From Nitrospira sp. (GTDB lineage: Bacteria; Nitrospirota; Nitrospiria; Nitrospirales; Nitrospiraceae), in contig JACOEF010000287.1 of NCBI GenBank assembly GCA_024998705.1, positions 1 to 7,934 of the forward strand: a DNA stretch of 7,934 nt, in the 5' to 3' direction. How positions within the stretch are numbered: the stretch's first letter is position 1; every line of letters begins with the position of its first letter. Of the stretch, positions 1-6,294 are shown one piece after another. The position numbers were made by a program, and so were the translations under genes. Below the pieces are notes generated by a model. The model made no database searches and was not told where the DNA came from. It was given only the letters and a program-made list of their open reading frames with translations.

Positions 1-747
<747 letters not shown>

Positions 748-762
748 CAGCCAGGTGCCCTT

Positions 763-811
763 GTGCTCGCAGACCGCGCACGCTCAGAAGGTGCTCGGCC
801 GATGCGCGCAC
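763..811 (+). repeat. Two tandem look-alike hairpins between atpD and atpC
   Basis: Two similar units lie in the atpD-atpC gap, at 763-781 and 791-811. Each begins GTGCTCG and ends CGCGCAC or GCGCGCAC. Each can fold into the same stem: four pairs (GTGC with GCAC), a T-C mismatch, then two more pairs (CG with CG), closing a loop of 5 or 7 bases. The stem arms are the same in both units while the loops differ. Because the arms are interchangeable, the right arm of unit one could also pair with the left arm of unit two. A role in tuning the beta:epsilon ratio or mRNA stability is inference only, and GC-rich DNA can give such stems by chance. Confidence 0.45.
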
Positions 812-862
812 GGCAGGGCATCCTGACCGCTAGCCCTTTCGTTAGAGAGCAGGAAAAGGACA

Positions 863-1285
863 ATGGCTGGAAAGATTCTATTAGAAGTTGTGACACCGGA
901 AAAATTGCTCTTGAGCCAGGAGGTCGATGAAGTCATCGCGCCAGGCAGTGAGGGCGAGTTTGGTGTCTTGCCGGGACATTGCCATCTTCTCTCCAGCCTG
1001 CGAATCGGAGAACTTCGGTATAAGACTCACGAAGCATGGCATTACATGTCCATTCTGTGGGGCTACGCTGAGGTGACGCCATCCAAGGTCACGGTAATGG
1101 CGGAGATCGCCGAGAAGGCCGAAGATATCGATGTCGGTCGTGCGCAGCAAGCCATTGAAAAGGCCGAACAGCGACTTCAGGCTGGTGGACTTCCTTCCGA
1201 AGTGAAAGAAGCTCAGATCAGCCTCGAAAAGGCCCGTCTCCGCAAGAAGATCGCGGATCGTGCCAAGAAGTCAGGGCACGCCTAA
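863..1285 (+). CDS. atpC: F1F0 ATP synthase subunit epsilon
   Basis: This is the epsilon subunit of F1 (140 residues, normal length), part of the rotor stalk with gamma and an inhibitor of ATP hydrolysis in many bacteria. Residues 1 to about 86 form the beta-sandwich domain, with the hallmark GEFGVLPGH at 31-39. Residues about 88-135 form the C-terminal helical hairpin, rich in Ala, Glu, Lys and Arg. The ATG is supported by AGGA at 851-854, eight bases upstream. One oddity is that the residues after PGH are Cys40-His41, where most family members have a small residue and proline (for example PGHAPLL). The gene follows atpD by 115 bp on the same strand, and the pair probably ends the atp operon, since the next gene is an unrelated lipoprotein. 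Confidence 0.96.
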   Translation: MAGKILLEVVTPEKLLLSQEVDEVIAPGSEGEFGVLPGHCHLLSSLRIGELRYKTHEAWHYMSILWGYAEVTPSKVTVMAEIAEKAEDIDVGRAQQAIEKAEQRLQAGGLPSEVKEAQISLEKARLRKKIADRAKKSGHA

Positions 1286-1329
1286 CCTCTCTTCCCGATA
1301 CTTCGAGCAGTCTGCCGATGTTGCACCTC

Positions 1330-1356
1330 CCTGATCCGTCGTCGGGGGATATCAGG
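1330..1356 (+). promoter_or_regulatory. Possible hairpin covering the ribosome binding site of the lipoprotein gene
   Basis: CCTGAT at 1330-1335 is perfectly complementary to ATCAGG at 1351-1356. The inner bases CC (1336-1337) can also pair with GG just inside the right arm, leaving a two-base bulge. The likely Shine-Dalgarno element GGGGGA (1344-1349) sits inside the structure, and the right arm includes the first base of the GTG start codon. If it forms, it would mask translation initiation of the downstream gene. No T-run follows, so it is a poor candidate for an intrinsic terminator of the atp operon. It is a prediction from pairing alone. Confidence 0.35.
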
Positions 1357-2246
1357 TGTTATGTACCAAGTTCGTTAGTCCGTATCCGCTTATCATTGCT
1401 CTCGCCGTCTTCCTCTGTCTCGGCTGTGCCGGGCCCACGTTAACGAGTCGTATCATCCAGCAGGACTCGTCCTGGTTTGTGCGGCTCGATTCATTGCAAG
1501 ATGCTGGCAGTACGTCCCCTCGATACGACCATCCGCTTGCTTGGAAGGATGAGGACCTCTCTGCCATCTTGAGCCGATTGCTCCTTCAAGAACGAGTCGG
1601 CCTTATGGATAATGCGCGCCCGCCGCGGCCGGTGTTTGCGTTTGAAGAGATCAACCGTCTTGTTCCCGCTGTTCGCACATCATTTCAAGAGGCAAATTCC
1701 CGTGAATGGGTCGTCTTTGTGCTGCTTGGGCAAGAAGCGGGAGGTCGTGCGACTACGTCAGGGGCCATGTTTGTGGAGGGTGGCCAGCTCCATCTGGTGA
1801 TCGCCAACCACCATTTCTCGCTTGCCGAAGATTCGGAAGACCTTGCGCGTATCCGAGCAAATCCCCTGTATTCCGTCCAAGGTAGTGGTGGAGTGTTGGC
1901 TTTTGACTCACCTCGATTTGTCGTTGGGACCAAAGCCAATTGGTCGGGTGGGCATCGAGCCTCCGCCAGCGAAATGGTTCTCGATCAGACAGCATTTCTC
2001 TCCTATCTGACGCAGACGGGATCGGCGGGGGTCTCCCTTTACGAGGGCAGATCGCACCACTCAGTGTCAGCACCTGACCCTGATGCCCCTGGGCCGAGAC
2101 CATCCAGTTCCGGGCAGGTGGGGCCAGAAGAGGTCATTCTTCGGCTACGAGAAGAGATCGAAGTACTGAAACACCGACTCGCGGACAAGGACGCAGAGCT
2201 TGATCGATTGAAGCGTCGGGAAATCCGAACCGCACCCGTTCCCTAA
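1356..2246 (+). CDS. Predicted lipoprotein with C-terminal coiled coil, function unknown
   Basis: I do not recognise this 296-residue protein. The N-terminus has a hydrophobic stretch (about residues 10-22) ending in CLGC with Cys24, which fits a type II (lipoprotein) signal peptide although the -3 residue is Cys rather than Leu. The mature protein would be anchored by lipid at Cys24, probably in the periplasm. A mixed alpha/beta-looking middle (about 60-225) contains stretches such as WVVFVLLGQ and GAMFVEGGQ. A Pro/Ser-rich linker (about 235-255) follows, and a heptad-like charged helix with EEVILRLREEIEVLKHRL (about 257-275) runs on to about residue 288, typical of a coiled coil. The GTG start is chosen because GGGGGA lies six bases upstream; no better in-frame start exists nearby. 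It is 70 bp after atpC on the same strand, so read-through from the atp operon is possible. Confidence 0.8.
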   Translation: MLCTKFVSPYPLIIALAVFLCLGCAGPTLTSRIIQQDSSWFVRLDSLQDAGSTSPRYDHPLAWKDEDLSAILSRLLLQERVGLMDNARPPRPVFAFEEINRLVPAVRTSFQEANSREWVVFVLLGQEAGGRATTSGAMFVEGGQLHLVIANHHFSLAEDSEDLARIRANPLYSVQGSGGVLAFDSPRFVVGTKANWSGGHRASASEMVLDQTAFLSYLTQTGSAGVSLYEGRSHHSVSAPDPDAPGPRPSSSGQVGPEEVILRLREEIEVLKHRLADKDAELDRLKRREIRTAPVP

Positions 2247-2267
2247 TCCACGTCCCTCTCTGAGACT

Positions 2268-2350
2268 GACTCGACAGGCGTGTAGGTTGAACGAGCAGAC
2301 CGGTTCTCACCGGCAGGAGCGTGGGTATGTCCTGCCGGTATTGTCGAGTC
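2268..2350. terminator. Nested inverted repeat between convergent genes, probable bidirectional terminator
   Basis: An inner perfect 10-bp stem pairs ACCGGCAGGA (2309-2318) with TCCTGCCGGT (2330-2339) around an 11-base loop. An outer perfect 9-bp stem pairs GACTCGACA (2268-2276) with TGTCGAGTC (2342-2350), almost touching the inner stem on the right and leaving about 32 unpaired bases on the left. An alternative small hairpin CCGGT/ACCGG (2300-2304 with 2309-2313) would compete for the inner left arm. The lipoprotein gene ends at 2246 from the left and the heme-protein gene at 2384 from the right, so a two-way terminator is the simplest reading. No clear T-run follows on either strand, which keeps confidence moderate. 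Confidence 0.5.
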
Positions 2351-2383
2351 GCCTGGGACCCAGAGCGCTGAACATTCGCGCCG

Positions 2384-2980
2384 TTATTGTCCGACGGGGA
2401 TCGTAATCACGATTGCCCCCATCACATCATTCAATTTGAAATCACGTTTCGGGCTGTCGGGGTGCGCATTGTGGCAACCGAGGCAGGCCTGAGTCGCCGC
2501 GAGATCGGCATACACGGCTTGAAAATAGCGTGTCTCACCGATCTTCATGAAACCGGTGTGGGGGCGAGTAGGGTGCGTGAGAATGGCTCCGAGTCCGGCC
2601 TTCTCCAACTCGTTCGTGGCGACATTATGTTTATTAATCGGCCATAAGCTGATCAGGCGGTATTGGATGCCGAGGCCCTTCTTGGCAATATACCGTCCGG
2701 ACTCCATCAGGAACTGGGCCGGTAGGGGCAAGGTATTCTTCTGTTCCCAGTTCTCCGACGCTACGACGACACCCTTCATTTGCAAACGTTCCACGACATG
2801 TCTGGTATACACATCCCGGTCTGCTTCAATCACGGCATGTATGTAGTGAGCCACCGTTTCAATCGGCAGGGTGATCGGGGCATTCTCGGGTAGCGCAGGC
2901 TTCGGCCACAGTACGGTCGCACCGACCAATGTGACTCCCAGGAAGGTCGTGATCCGCAGCAATTTAAGTGAGGATGTCAT
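2384..2980 (-). CDS. Secreted single-heme c-type protein, DUF3365 (Tll0287-like) family
   Basis: This 198-residue protein has an N-terminal signal sequence (about residues 1-30, a basic start then a hydrophobic run ending near a proline-rich segment) and so is probably exported to the periplasm. Near the C-terminus CLGCH (166-170) is a c-type heme attachment site, followed by NAHPDSP and a closing stretch, NDVMGAIVITIPV, characteristic of the DUF3365/Tll0287-like domain. That domain is found alone or as the sensory part of signalling proteins; here it stands alone with no kinase or cyclase attached, and the role (redox or ligand sensing, or electron transfer) is unknown. The ATG at 2980 is chosen over an in-frame start at 3049 because of the strong Shine-Dalgarno AAGGAGGT just upstream and because the signal peptide then begins correctly. 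It is monocistronic as seen, convergent with the lipoprotein gene. Confidence 0.88.
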   Translation of the reverse strand: MTSSLKLLRITTFLGVTLVGATVLWPKPALPENAPITLPIETVAHYIHAVIEADRDVYTRHVVERLQMKGVVVASENWEQKNTLPLPAQFLMESGRYIAKKGLGIQYRLISLWPINKHNVATNELEKAGLGAILTHPTRPHTGFMKIGETRYFQAVYADLAATQACLGCHNAHPDSPKRDFKLNDVMGAIVITIPVGQ

Positions 2981-2984
2981 GGGA

Positions 2985-2992
2985 ACCTCCTT
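2985..2992 (-). promoter_or_regulatory. Strong ribosome binding site of the heme-protein gene
   Basis: On the minus strand the sequence AAGGAGGT, a full match to the anti-Shine-Dalgarno complement, ends four bases before the ATG at 2980. It fixes the start at 2980 and excludes the longer in-frame option that would add 23 residues without any signal-like character. Confidence 0.8.
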
Positions 2993-3126
2993 GTTATGCG
3001 CACGGGTGCTTCGGTTTGCCTTCGCCTCCCGTGAGCCGGTGAGTTGCACGATGCGCTCTGGACTATGAGTGATTGGTGCCGCGCGCGGATGGACAACACT
3101 AAGCGTTGAGTCAAAGAGGAGAACGA

Positions 3127-3349
3127 ATTGAGCACGAATCTGAGAAAGGGGGCGGAGTGGTAAGCCGGGGTGCCGGTGCTACCGGTGGCCTCCTGAGAAA
3201 ATAACCGGTCGTGGGAAGGTACCGAAGGCATCGCCCCAGCTCCTTGCCCGTACGAACCAGCGTGCCCGCAAGATCATACGATGATTCATCCTACTCTTGA
3301 GTTTAGGGGGTGTCCAATGCGAAGAATGCACGTATTGAGGCACGAATCT
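3127..3349 (+). repeat. Imperfect direct repeat pair in the intergenic region (3127-3141 and 3334-3349)
   Basis: ATTGAGCACGAATCT at 3127-3141 recurs as ATTGAGGCACGAATCT at 3334-3349, differing only by one inserted G. The copies are about 207 bases apart, both on the plus strand, in the gap between divergent genes; the second lies about 60 bases before the synthase start. They could be binding sites for one regulator or remnants of a small duplication. Chance cannot be excluded. Confidence 0.3.
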
Positions 3350-3407
3350 ATGGGGCGAGCGGCCCGGATTGCATTCGGTTGTCGCGCTGCCGTAGCGTAA
3401 CGACGTG

Positions 3408-4334
3408 ATGCAAACGGAATTTATCATCTCCGCGGGGGAGCAACCAAAACGGTTGGACGTCTTCCTCGTGCACCGCGAACCGAAGCTCTCGCGCGCGGCG
3501 TTGCAGCGAATGATTACTGCCGGCTGGGTGCGGGTGAATAATCAGATCGCCAAATCGAGCCAGCGAATCAGAGCGGGAGACGTCATCCTCCTCGATGCTC
3601 CCCAAGCGGCACCGTTGCGAATCGATGGGGAGGCGAGACCGCTGGAGATTCTGTTCGAGGATTCTACGTGCCTGGTGCTGAATAAGCCTGCCGGGATCGT
3701 GGTCCATCCGTCCCCGGGCCATTGGTCCAACACGCTGCTGAATGCATTACTAGATCATTGCGCCCGTAGAGGTGAGACGGAGACGCCAGGAGTCGTCCAT
3801 CGCTTAGATAAAGACACGTCTGGCGTGATGGTGGTGGCCAAAACAGAAGACGCGCATCGAGTCCTTGCGGCGCAATTCGAAGAGCATTCCATCGCCCGTC
3901 GCTATGAAGCCCTGGTTGTGGGCGTGCCGGTTGAATCGGAAGGCCGGATCGCCGCTGCGCTCGGCCCGGATCGACACAATCCAAAACGGACGTCTGCCGA
4001 GACGTTTTATCCGAAACCTGCGGTTACAGAGTATCGGGTCGAAGCGACCTTCGGTGTGGCGGCCGCACATCTTCTCCTGCACCCTCACACGGGACGGACG
4101 CATCAGATCCGGGCCCATCTTCAAAGCCTCGGTCATCCCATCCTGGGAGACAAGACCTATGGGGGCGAGCGGGTGGGCGTATGGGGTGGTGAGGACATAT
4201 CGCGAGTGATGCTGCATGCACGTACCTTAGGATTCAGGCATCCCGTGGCCGGAGTCTACCGGGAGTTTGCCGTCCCACCACCGGATGATTTCACGGCCAT
4301 GGCTCAGACCCTTCGTGCCTTCATTGCCCGCTGA
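3408..4334 (+). CDS. RluD-family 23S rRNA pseudouridine synthase, paralogue 1
   Basis: This 308-residue enzyme converts uridine to pseudouridine in RNA, most likely 23S rRNA, in the cytoplasm. An S4 RNA-binding domain spans about residues 13-64 (KRLDVFL, then SRAALQRMI and VRVNNQ). The catalytic domain follows: LNKPAGIVVHP (91-101), the catalytic motif HRLDKDTSG (131-139) with the nucleophile Asp134, then RTHQIRAH (230-237) and GDKTYGG (247-253), all typical of the RluA/RluC/RluD family. Length is normal and no key residue is missing. The start could be GTG at 3405 or the adjacent ATG at 3408; ATG is preferred on codon grounds, and no Shine-Dalgarno is visible for either. A second family member lies at 6295-7260 and is about half identical by eye, so which one is the RluD orthologue cannot be settled here. 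A hairpin follows 24 bases after the stop. Confidence 0.94.
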   Translation: MQTEFIISAGEQPKRLDVFLVHREPKLSRAALQRMITAGWVRVNNQIAKSSQRIRAGDVILLDAPQAAPLRIDGEARPLEILFEDSTCLVLNKPAGIVVHPSPGHWSNTLLNALLDHCARRGETETPGVVHRLDKDTSGVMVVAKTEDAHRVLAAQFEEHSIARRYEALVVGVPVESEGRIAAALGPDRHNPKRTSAETFYPKPAVTEYRVEATFGVAAAHLLLHPHTGRTHQIRAHLQSLGHPILGDKTYGGERVGVWGGEDISRVMLHARTLGFRHPVAGVYREFAVPPPDDFTAMAQTLRAFIAR

Positions 4335-4357
4335 ACCCCCACACGGTAGGCGACCGA

Positions 4358-4377
4358 GGGCGGGGTGCGCTCCGCCC
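4358..4377 (+). terminator. GC-rich hairpin after the first synthase gene, possible terminator
   Basis: GGGCGGGG (4358-4365) pairs with CTCCGCCC (4370-4377) over eight positions, including one G-T wobble, around the tetraloop TGCG. It begins 24 bases after the TGA of the synthase and lies upstream of a likely promoter for the next gene, as expected of a terminator. No T-run follows, so it may act with Rho, or only protect the 3' end. Confidence 0.45.
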
Positions 4378-4386
4378 CCAGTGAGT

Positions 4387-4416
4387 GTGAGGCAGTTCTG
4401 AGGCGAGTGCTATACT
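4387..4416 (+). promoter_or_regulatory. Probable extended -10 sigma-70 promoter for the membrane-protein gene
   Basis: TGCTATACT at 4408-4416 contains TATACT (4411-4416), one mismatch from TATAAT, preceded by the extended -10 TG motif. The -35 region 18 bases upstream is only weakly similar to consensus (GTGAGG, 4387-4392), which extended -10 promoters tolerate. Transcription would start near 4423, giving a leader of about 50 bases with a small hairpin CAGCG-GTAG-CGCTG (4429-4442) before the GGAGG at 4456-4460. Confidence 0.55.
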
Positions 4417-4475
4417 TCCAGTAATCGCCAGCGGTAGCGCTGTGTCTTCATGTACGGAGGTTGAAAGCCTGCTCC

Positions 4476-5240
4476 ATGGTGCTCAACGTCAAACCGAAAA
4501 CTCTCGTGCGCATCTTGGCCGGCATCATCGTCTGCCTGACCATTACCCACTTCGTGAGTCAATATCTGAAGCACGTGGGCGGCTACACGCACCAATGGGG
4601 GCTCGAACGACAATTTAATCTGGTGAACGAAGCCAATCTCCCTGCCTGGTATTCCGCCGTGGCTCTTTTGCTGAGTGCCCTGCTCTTGAGTGTCGTCGCT
4701 GGACGAGAACGGCGAGCCGGGGGAAGAGATGCGTGGCACTGGACCGGTCTTGCGGTGATCTTTTTCTACCTCTCTCTCGATGAGGCGGCGCAGATTCATG
4801 AAATGATGACGGCATTCGACGGGCTCCATCCCACGGGCATCTTCTATTATTCCTGGGTCATCGTGGGCGTTGCGTTTGTCGGGCTGATCGGCCTGTGCTA
4901 CCTCGGATTCCTGACGCGGTTACCGGTCACAACGCGATGGACGTTTGTGTCGGCCGGGAGCCTGTATGTCGCCGGCGCACTGGGCATAGAAATGCTCGAA
5001 GCGCGGTATCACTATGTCAGCCATACCTGGACGGATCTCTCCTACGCGTTACTGGTGGGCGTTGAGGAGCCGCTGGAGATGAGCGGCATTGCGTTATTCA
5101 TCTATGGCATTTCATCCTATCTCGCACGATCCGGCGGGACGCTGAGTATTCGCTTTGTGGAGGACAGCTCCCAGCCATACCCTCTCAGTTCGACTCCAGC
5201 TGTTCACACGGTCCACCACACTGATCGTTCTGCAGCGTGA
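4476..5240 (+). CDS. Polytopic membrane protein, function unknown
   Basis: The protein (254 residues) has about six hydrophobic segments, near residues 9-31, 55-76, 88-106, 122-146, 155-175 and 189-217, and should sit in the inner membrane. I recall similar unnamed multi-pass proteins in other bacteria but cannot give a function. Polar residues lie inside or at the ends of helices: LSLDEAAQIHE (99-109), EMLEARYHYVSHTW (172-185) and EEPLEMSG (197-204). Such Glu, Asp and His clusters suggest an active site, a metal or cofactor site, or an ion path; this is inference. The start is uncertain. GGAGG (4456-4460) is 15 bases before the ATG at 4476, rather far, but directly abuts an in-frame TTG at 4461, too close. 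The C-terminal tail after about residue 220 is soluble and His-containing. It has its own likely promoter and faces the PilZ gene. Confidence 0.85.
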   Translation: MVLNVKPKTLVRILAGIIVCLTITHFVSQYLKHVGGYTHQWGLERQFNLVNEANLPAWYSAVALLLSALLLSVVAGRERRAGGRDAWHWTGLAVIFFYLSLDEAAQIHEMMTAFDGLHPTGIFYYSWVIVGVAFVGLIGLCYLGFLTRLPVTTRWTFVSAGSLYVAGALGIEMLEARYHYVSHTWTDLSYALLVGVEEPLEMSGIALFIYGISSYLARSGGTLSIRFVEDSSQPYPLSSTPAVHTVHHTDRSAA

Positions 5241-5428
5241 CAGTCTTCGGTAGACGGAAGCCTCACCCGTGAGCCTCGACTACAGGCCGCAACACGATTT
5301 TGCCTGCAGCCTCTCTCGTGCCTACCCCTGCTTCTTTCTATAGGTGTGAAGCCCAGGCCGCTCCGCAGCTCGTCTGGATCGAGAACGAATGAAGCCGGTC
5401 TGGAGAGCGACCTCGAACGACTTGGTTG

Positions 5429-5914
5429 CTAGAGCAAGAGGCCGGAGATATCACGGTCCAAGTGTTGACGTTGAACGAGAAAGTACGGAAACCGACCGAA
5501 TGCCAGACGGCAACCGACCAGGTAGCGTGGGTGGGTGGTTCCAACCAGGAGATGTGTCGTCCATCGCACCTCAAATAGAGTCAGCGAGCGCTCTCGTTGG
5601 AGCGATGGATTCTGAATGCTCAGCAATTGTCTACGAATAGGTTTCTGATCAAGCAGGAGGAGGATGCCGTCTGCACTGACATTCAGCGAATAGGCGTACC
5701 CGAGAATGGCGGTGGTATCGGTGCCTTGCCCTTCGACCAGTTCGTAGCGACAGGGGGTCTTGACGGCAAACCGAGTATCGATGCGTCGCTCACGCGGAGG
5801 AGTCGATAGCTCAGGGCTGGATTGGTTGTCCACAATGGAGTGTGGAACGACTGGGCCTGGAGCGGGCGTGCTCCGTAGCGACCTGAGGATTCTGTGGATA
5901 AAATCAGTAGCCAT
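5429..5914 (-). CDS. PilZ-domain protein, likely c-di-GMP binding
   Basis: This is a 161-residue protein with a single predicted PilZ domain over about residues 40-150. The two c-di-GMP binding signatures are visible: the arginine motif ERRIDTRF (42-49), giving RxxxR at Arg44 and Arg48, and NVSADG (78-83), matching [DN]xSxxG. The rest of the domain reads as alternating beta strands, including SLTLFEVRWTT and RYLVGCRLAF, as expected of the PilZ barrel. The first 40 residues are Pro/Ser-rich and unlike any domain I know. No membrane segment or attached catalytic domain is seen, so it is a stand-alone receptor whose output partner is not apparent from the neighbours. AAGGAG on the minus strand (5929-5934) lies 14 bases before the ATG, a long spacing, but no nearer in-frame start exists. 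The gene is convergent with the membrane-protein gene. Confidence 0.82.
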   Translation of the reverse strand: MATDFIHRILRSLRSTPAPGPVVPHSIVDNQSSPELSTPPRERRIDTRFAVKTPCRYELVEGQGTDTTAILGYAYSLNVSADGILLLLDQKPIRRQLLSIQNPSLQRERSLTLFEVRWTTHLLVGTTHPRYLVGCRLAFGRFPYFLVQRQHLDRDISGLLL

Positions 5915-6294
5915 TGATTCGCCGTAAGCTCCTTGTTGTGGTGCGCCACACTCGCCTTATGAAGAAGCAATTCGGGTGCCTATAGAATGCCATCTCAACG
6001 TTCCGCTAACAGCATGAATTTTTCTGTGGAGTGAGTGTCGTATCGTGATACAGCTGAGGGACGCACAGGGAGATGGTGTCAAATTCAACGCACCACCGAC
6101 AGAAATGAACACTCAGCAGTGTGTGCCTGTTGACGCACAATGATACAAAGATTCAGTGCCACATGTGGATGGACTGTGGACGACGTGTGTGTGAGATGTG
6201 CAGAGCATGGGGACTAGAGCAAGTACCTTGTTTTTGACTGTTCCGTGTGGCAGCCTATGCGCTTGCATGTCGGTCTACGTCAGGCAGTTATCAC
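5915..6294. other. Gene-poor region between the divergent PilZ and second synthase genes
   Basis: No convincing gene lies here. The stretch is rich in short GTG/TGTG words and looks less GC-rich than its neighbours. It holds a palindrome GTATC-GT-GATAC (6040-6051), and TGATACA recurs at 6142-6148. Two overlapping small hairpins, ACACT-CAGC-AGTGT and TGTGTG/CGCACA, fall around 6108-6140. TTGACT at 6234-6239 could be a -35 box for the synthase, but the matching -10 (TATGCG, 16 bases downstream) is weak. No firm promoter can be named for either gene. Confidence 0.5.

Larger units (their letters stand above)
2981..3407. other. Gene-free region between divergent genes (heme protein and first RluD-family synthase)
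   Basis: This stretch should hold the promoters of the minus-strand heme-protein gene and the plus-strand synthase gene. I found no convincing -35/-10 pair for either. The minus strand has TTGACT (plus-strand complement at 3108-3113), but no -10 box sits at a suitable distance. The region contains an imperfect 15/16-base direct repeat (3127-3141 and 3334-3349) and a short CCGGT-GCT-ACCGG hairpin (3173-3185) without a T-run. Open frames here are short and show no recognisable protein. Confidence 0.6.

Noticed and set aside
755..826. A 23-codon GTG frame filling the gap between atpD and atpC
   Set aside because: It has no ribosome binding site and no recognisable product; its length is explained by the repeated GC-rich hairpin units.
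3128..3163. An 11-residue frame starting at TTG with AGAGGAG six bases upstream
   Set aside because: The ribosome-binding spacing is good, but the frame is tiny, starts with TTG, lies about 240 bases from the next gene and has no leader-peptide features such as runs of one amino acid.
3173..3185. CCGGT-GCT-ACCGG hairpin in the gap before the first synthase
   Set aside because: The stem is only five pairs, has no T-run and does not sit after a gene end, so it is not called a terminator.
5241..5428. Search for a terminator between the convergent membrane-protein and PilZ genes
   Set aside because: Only weak stems of four or five pairs were found (for example CTCA-CCCG-TGAG near 5264), with no T-run, so no terminator is called.
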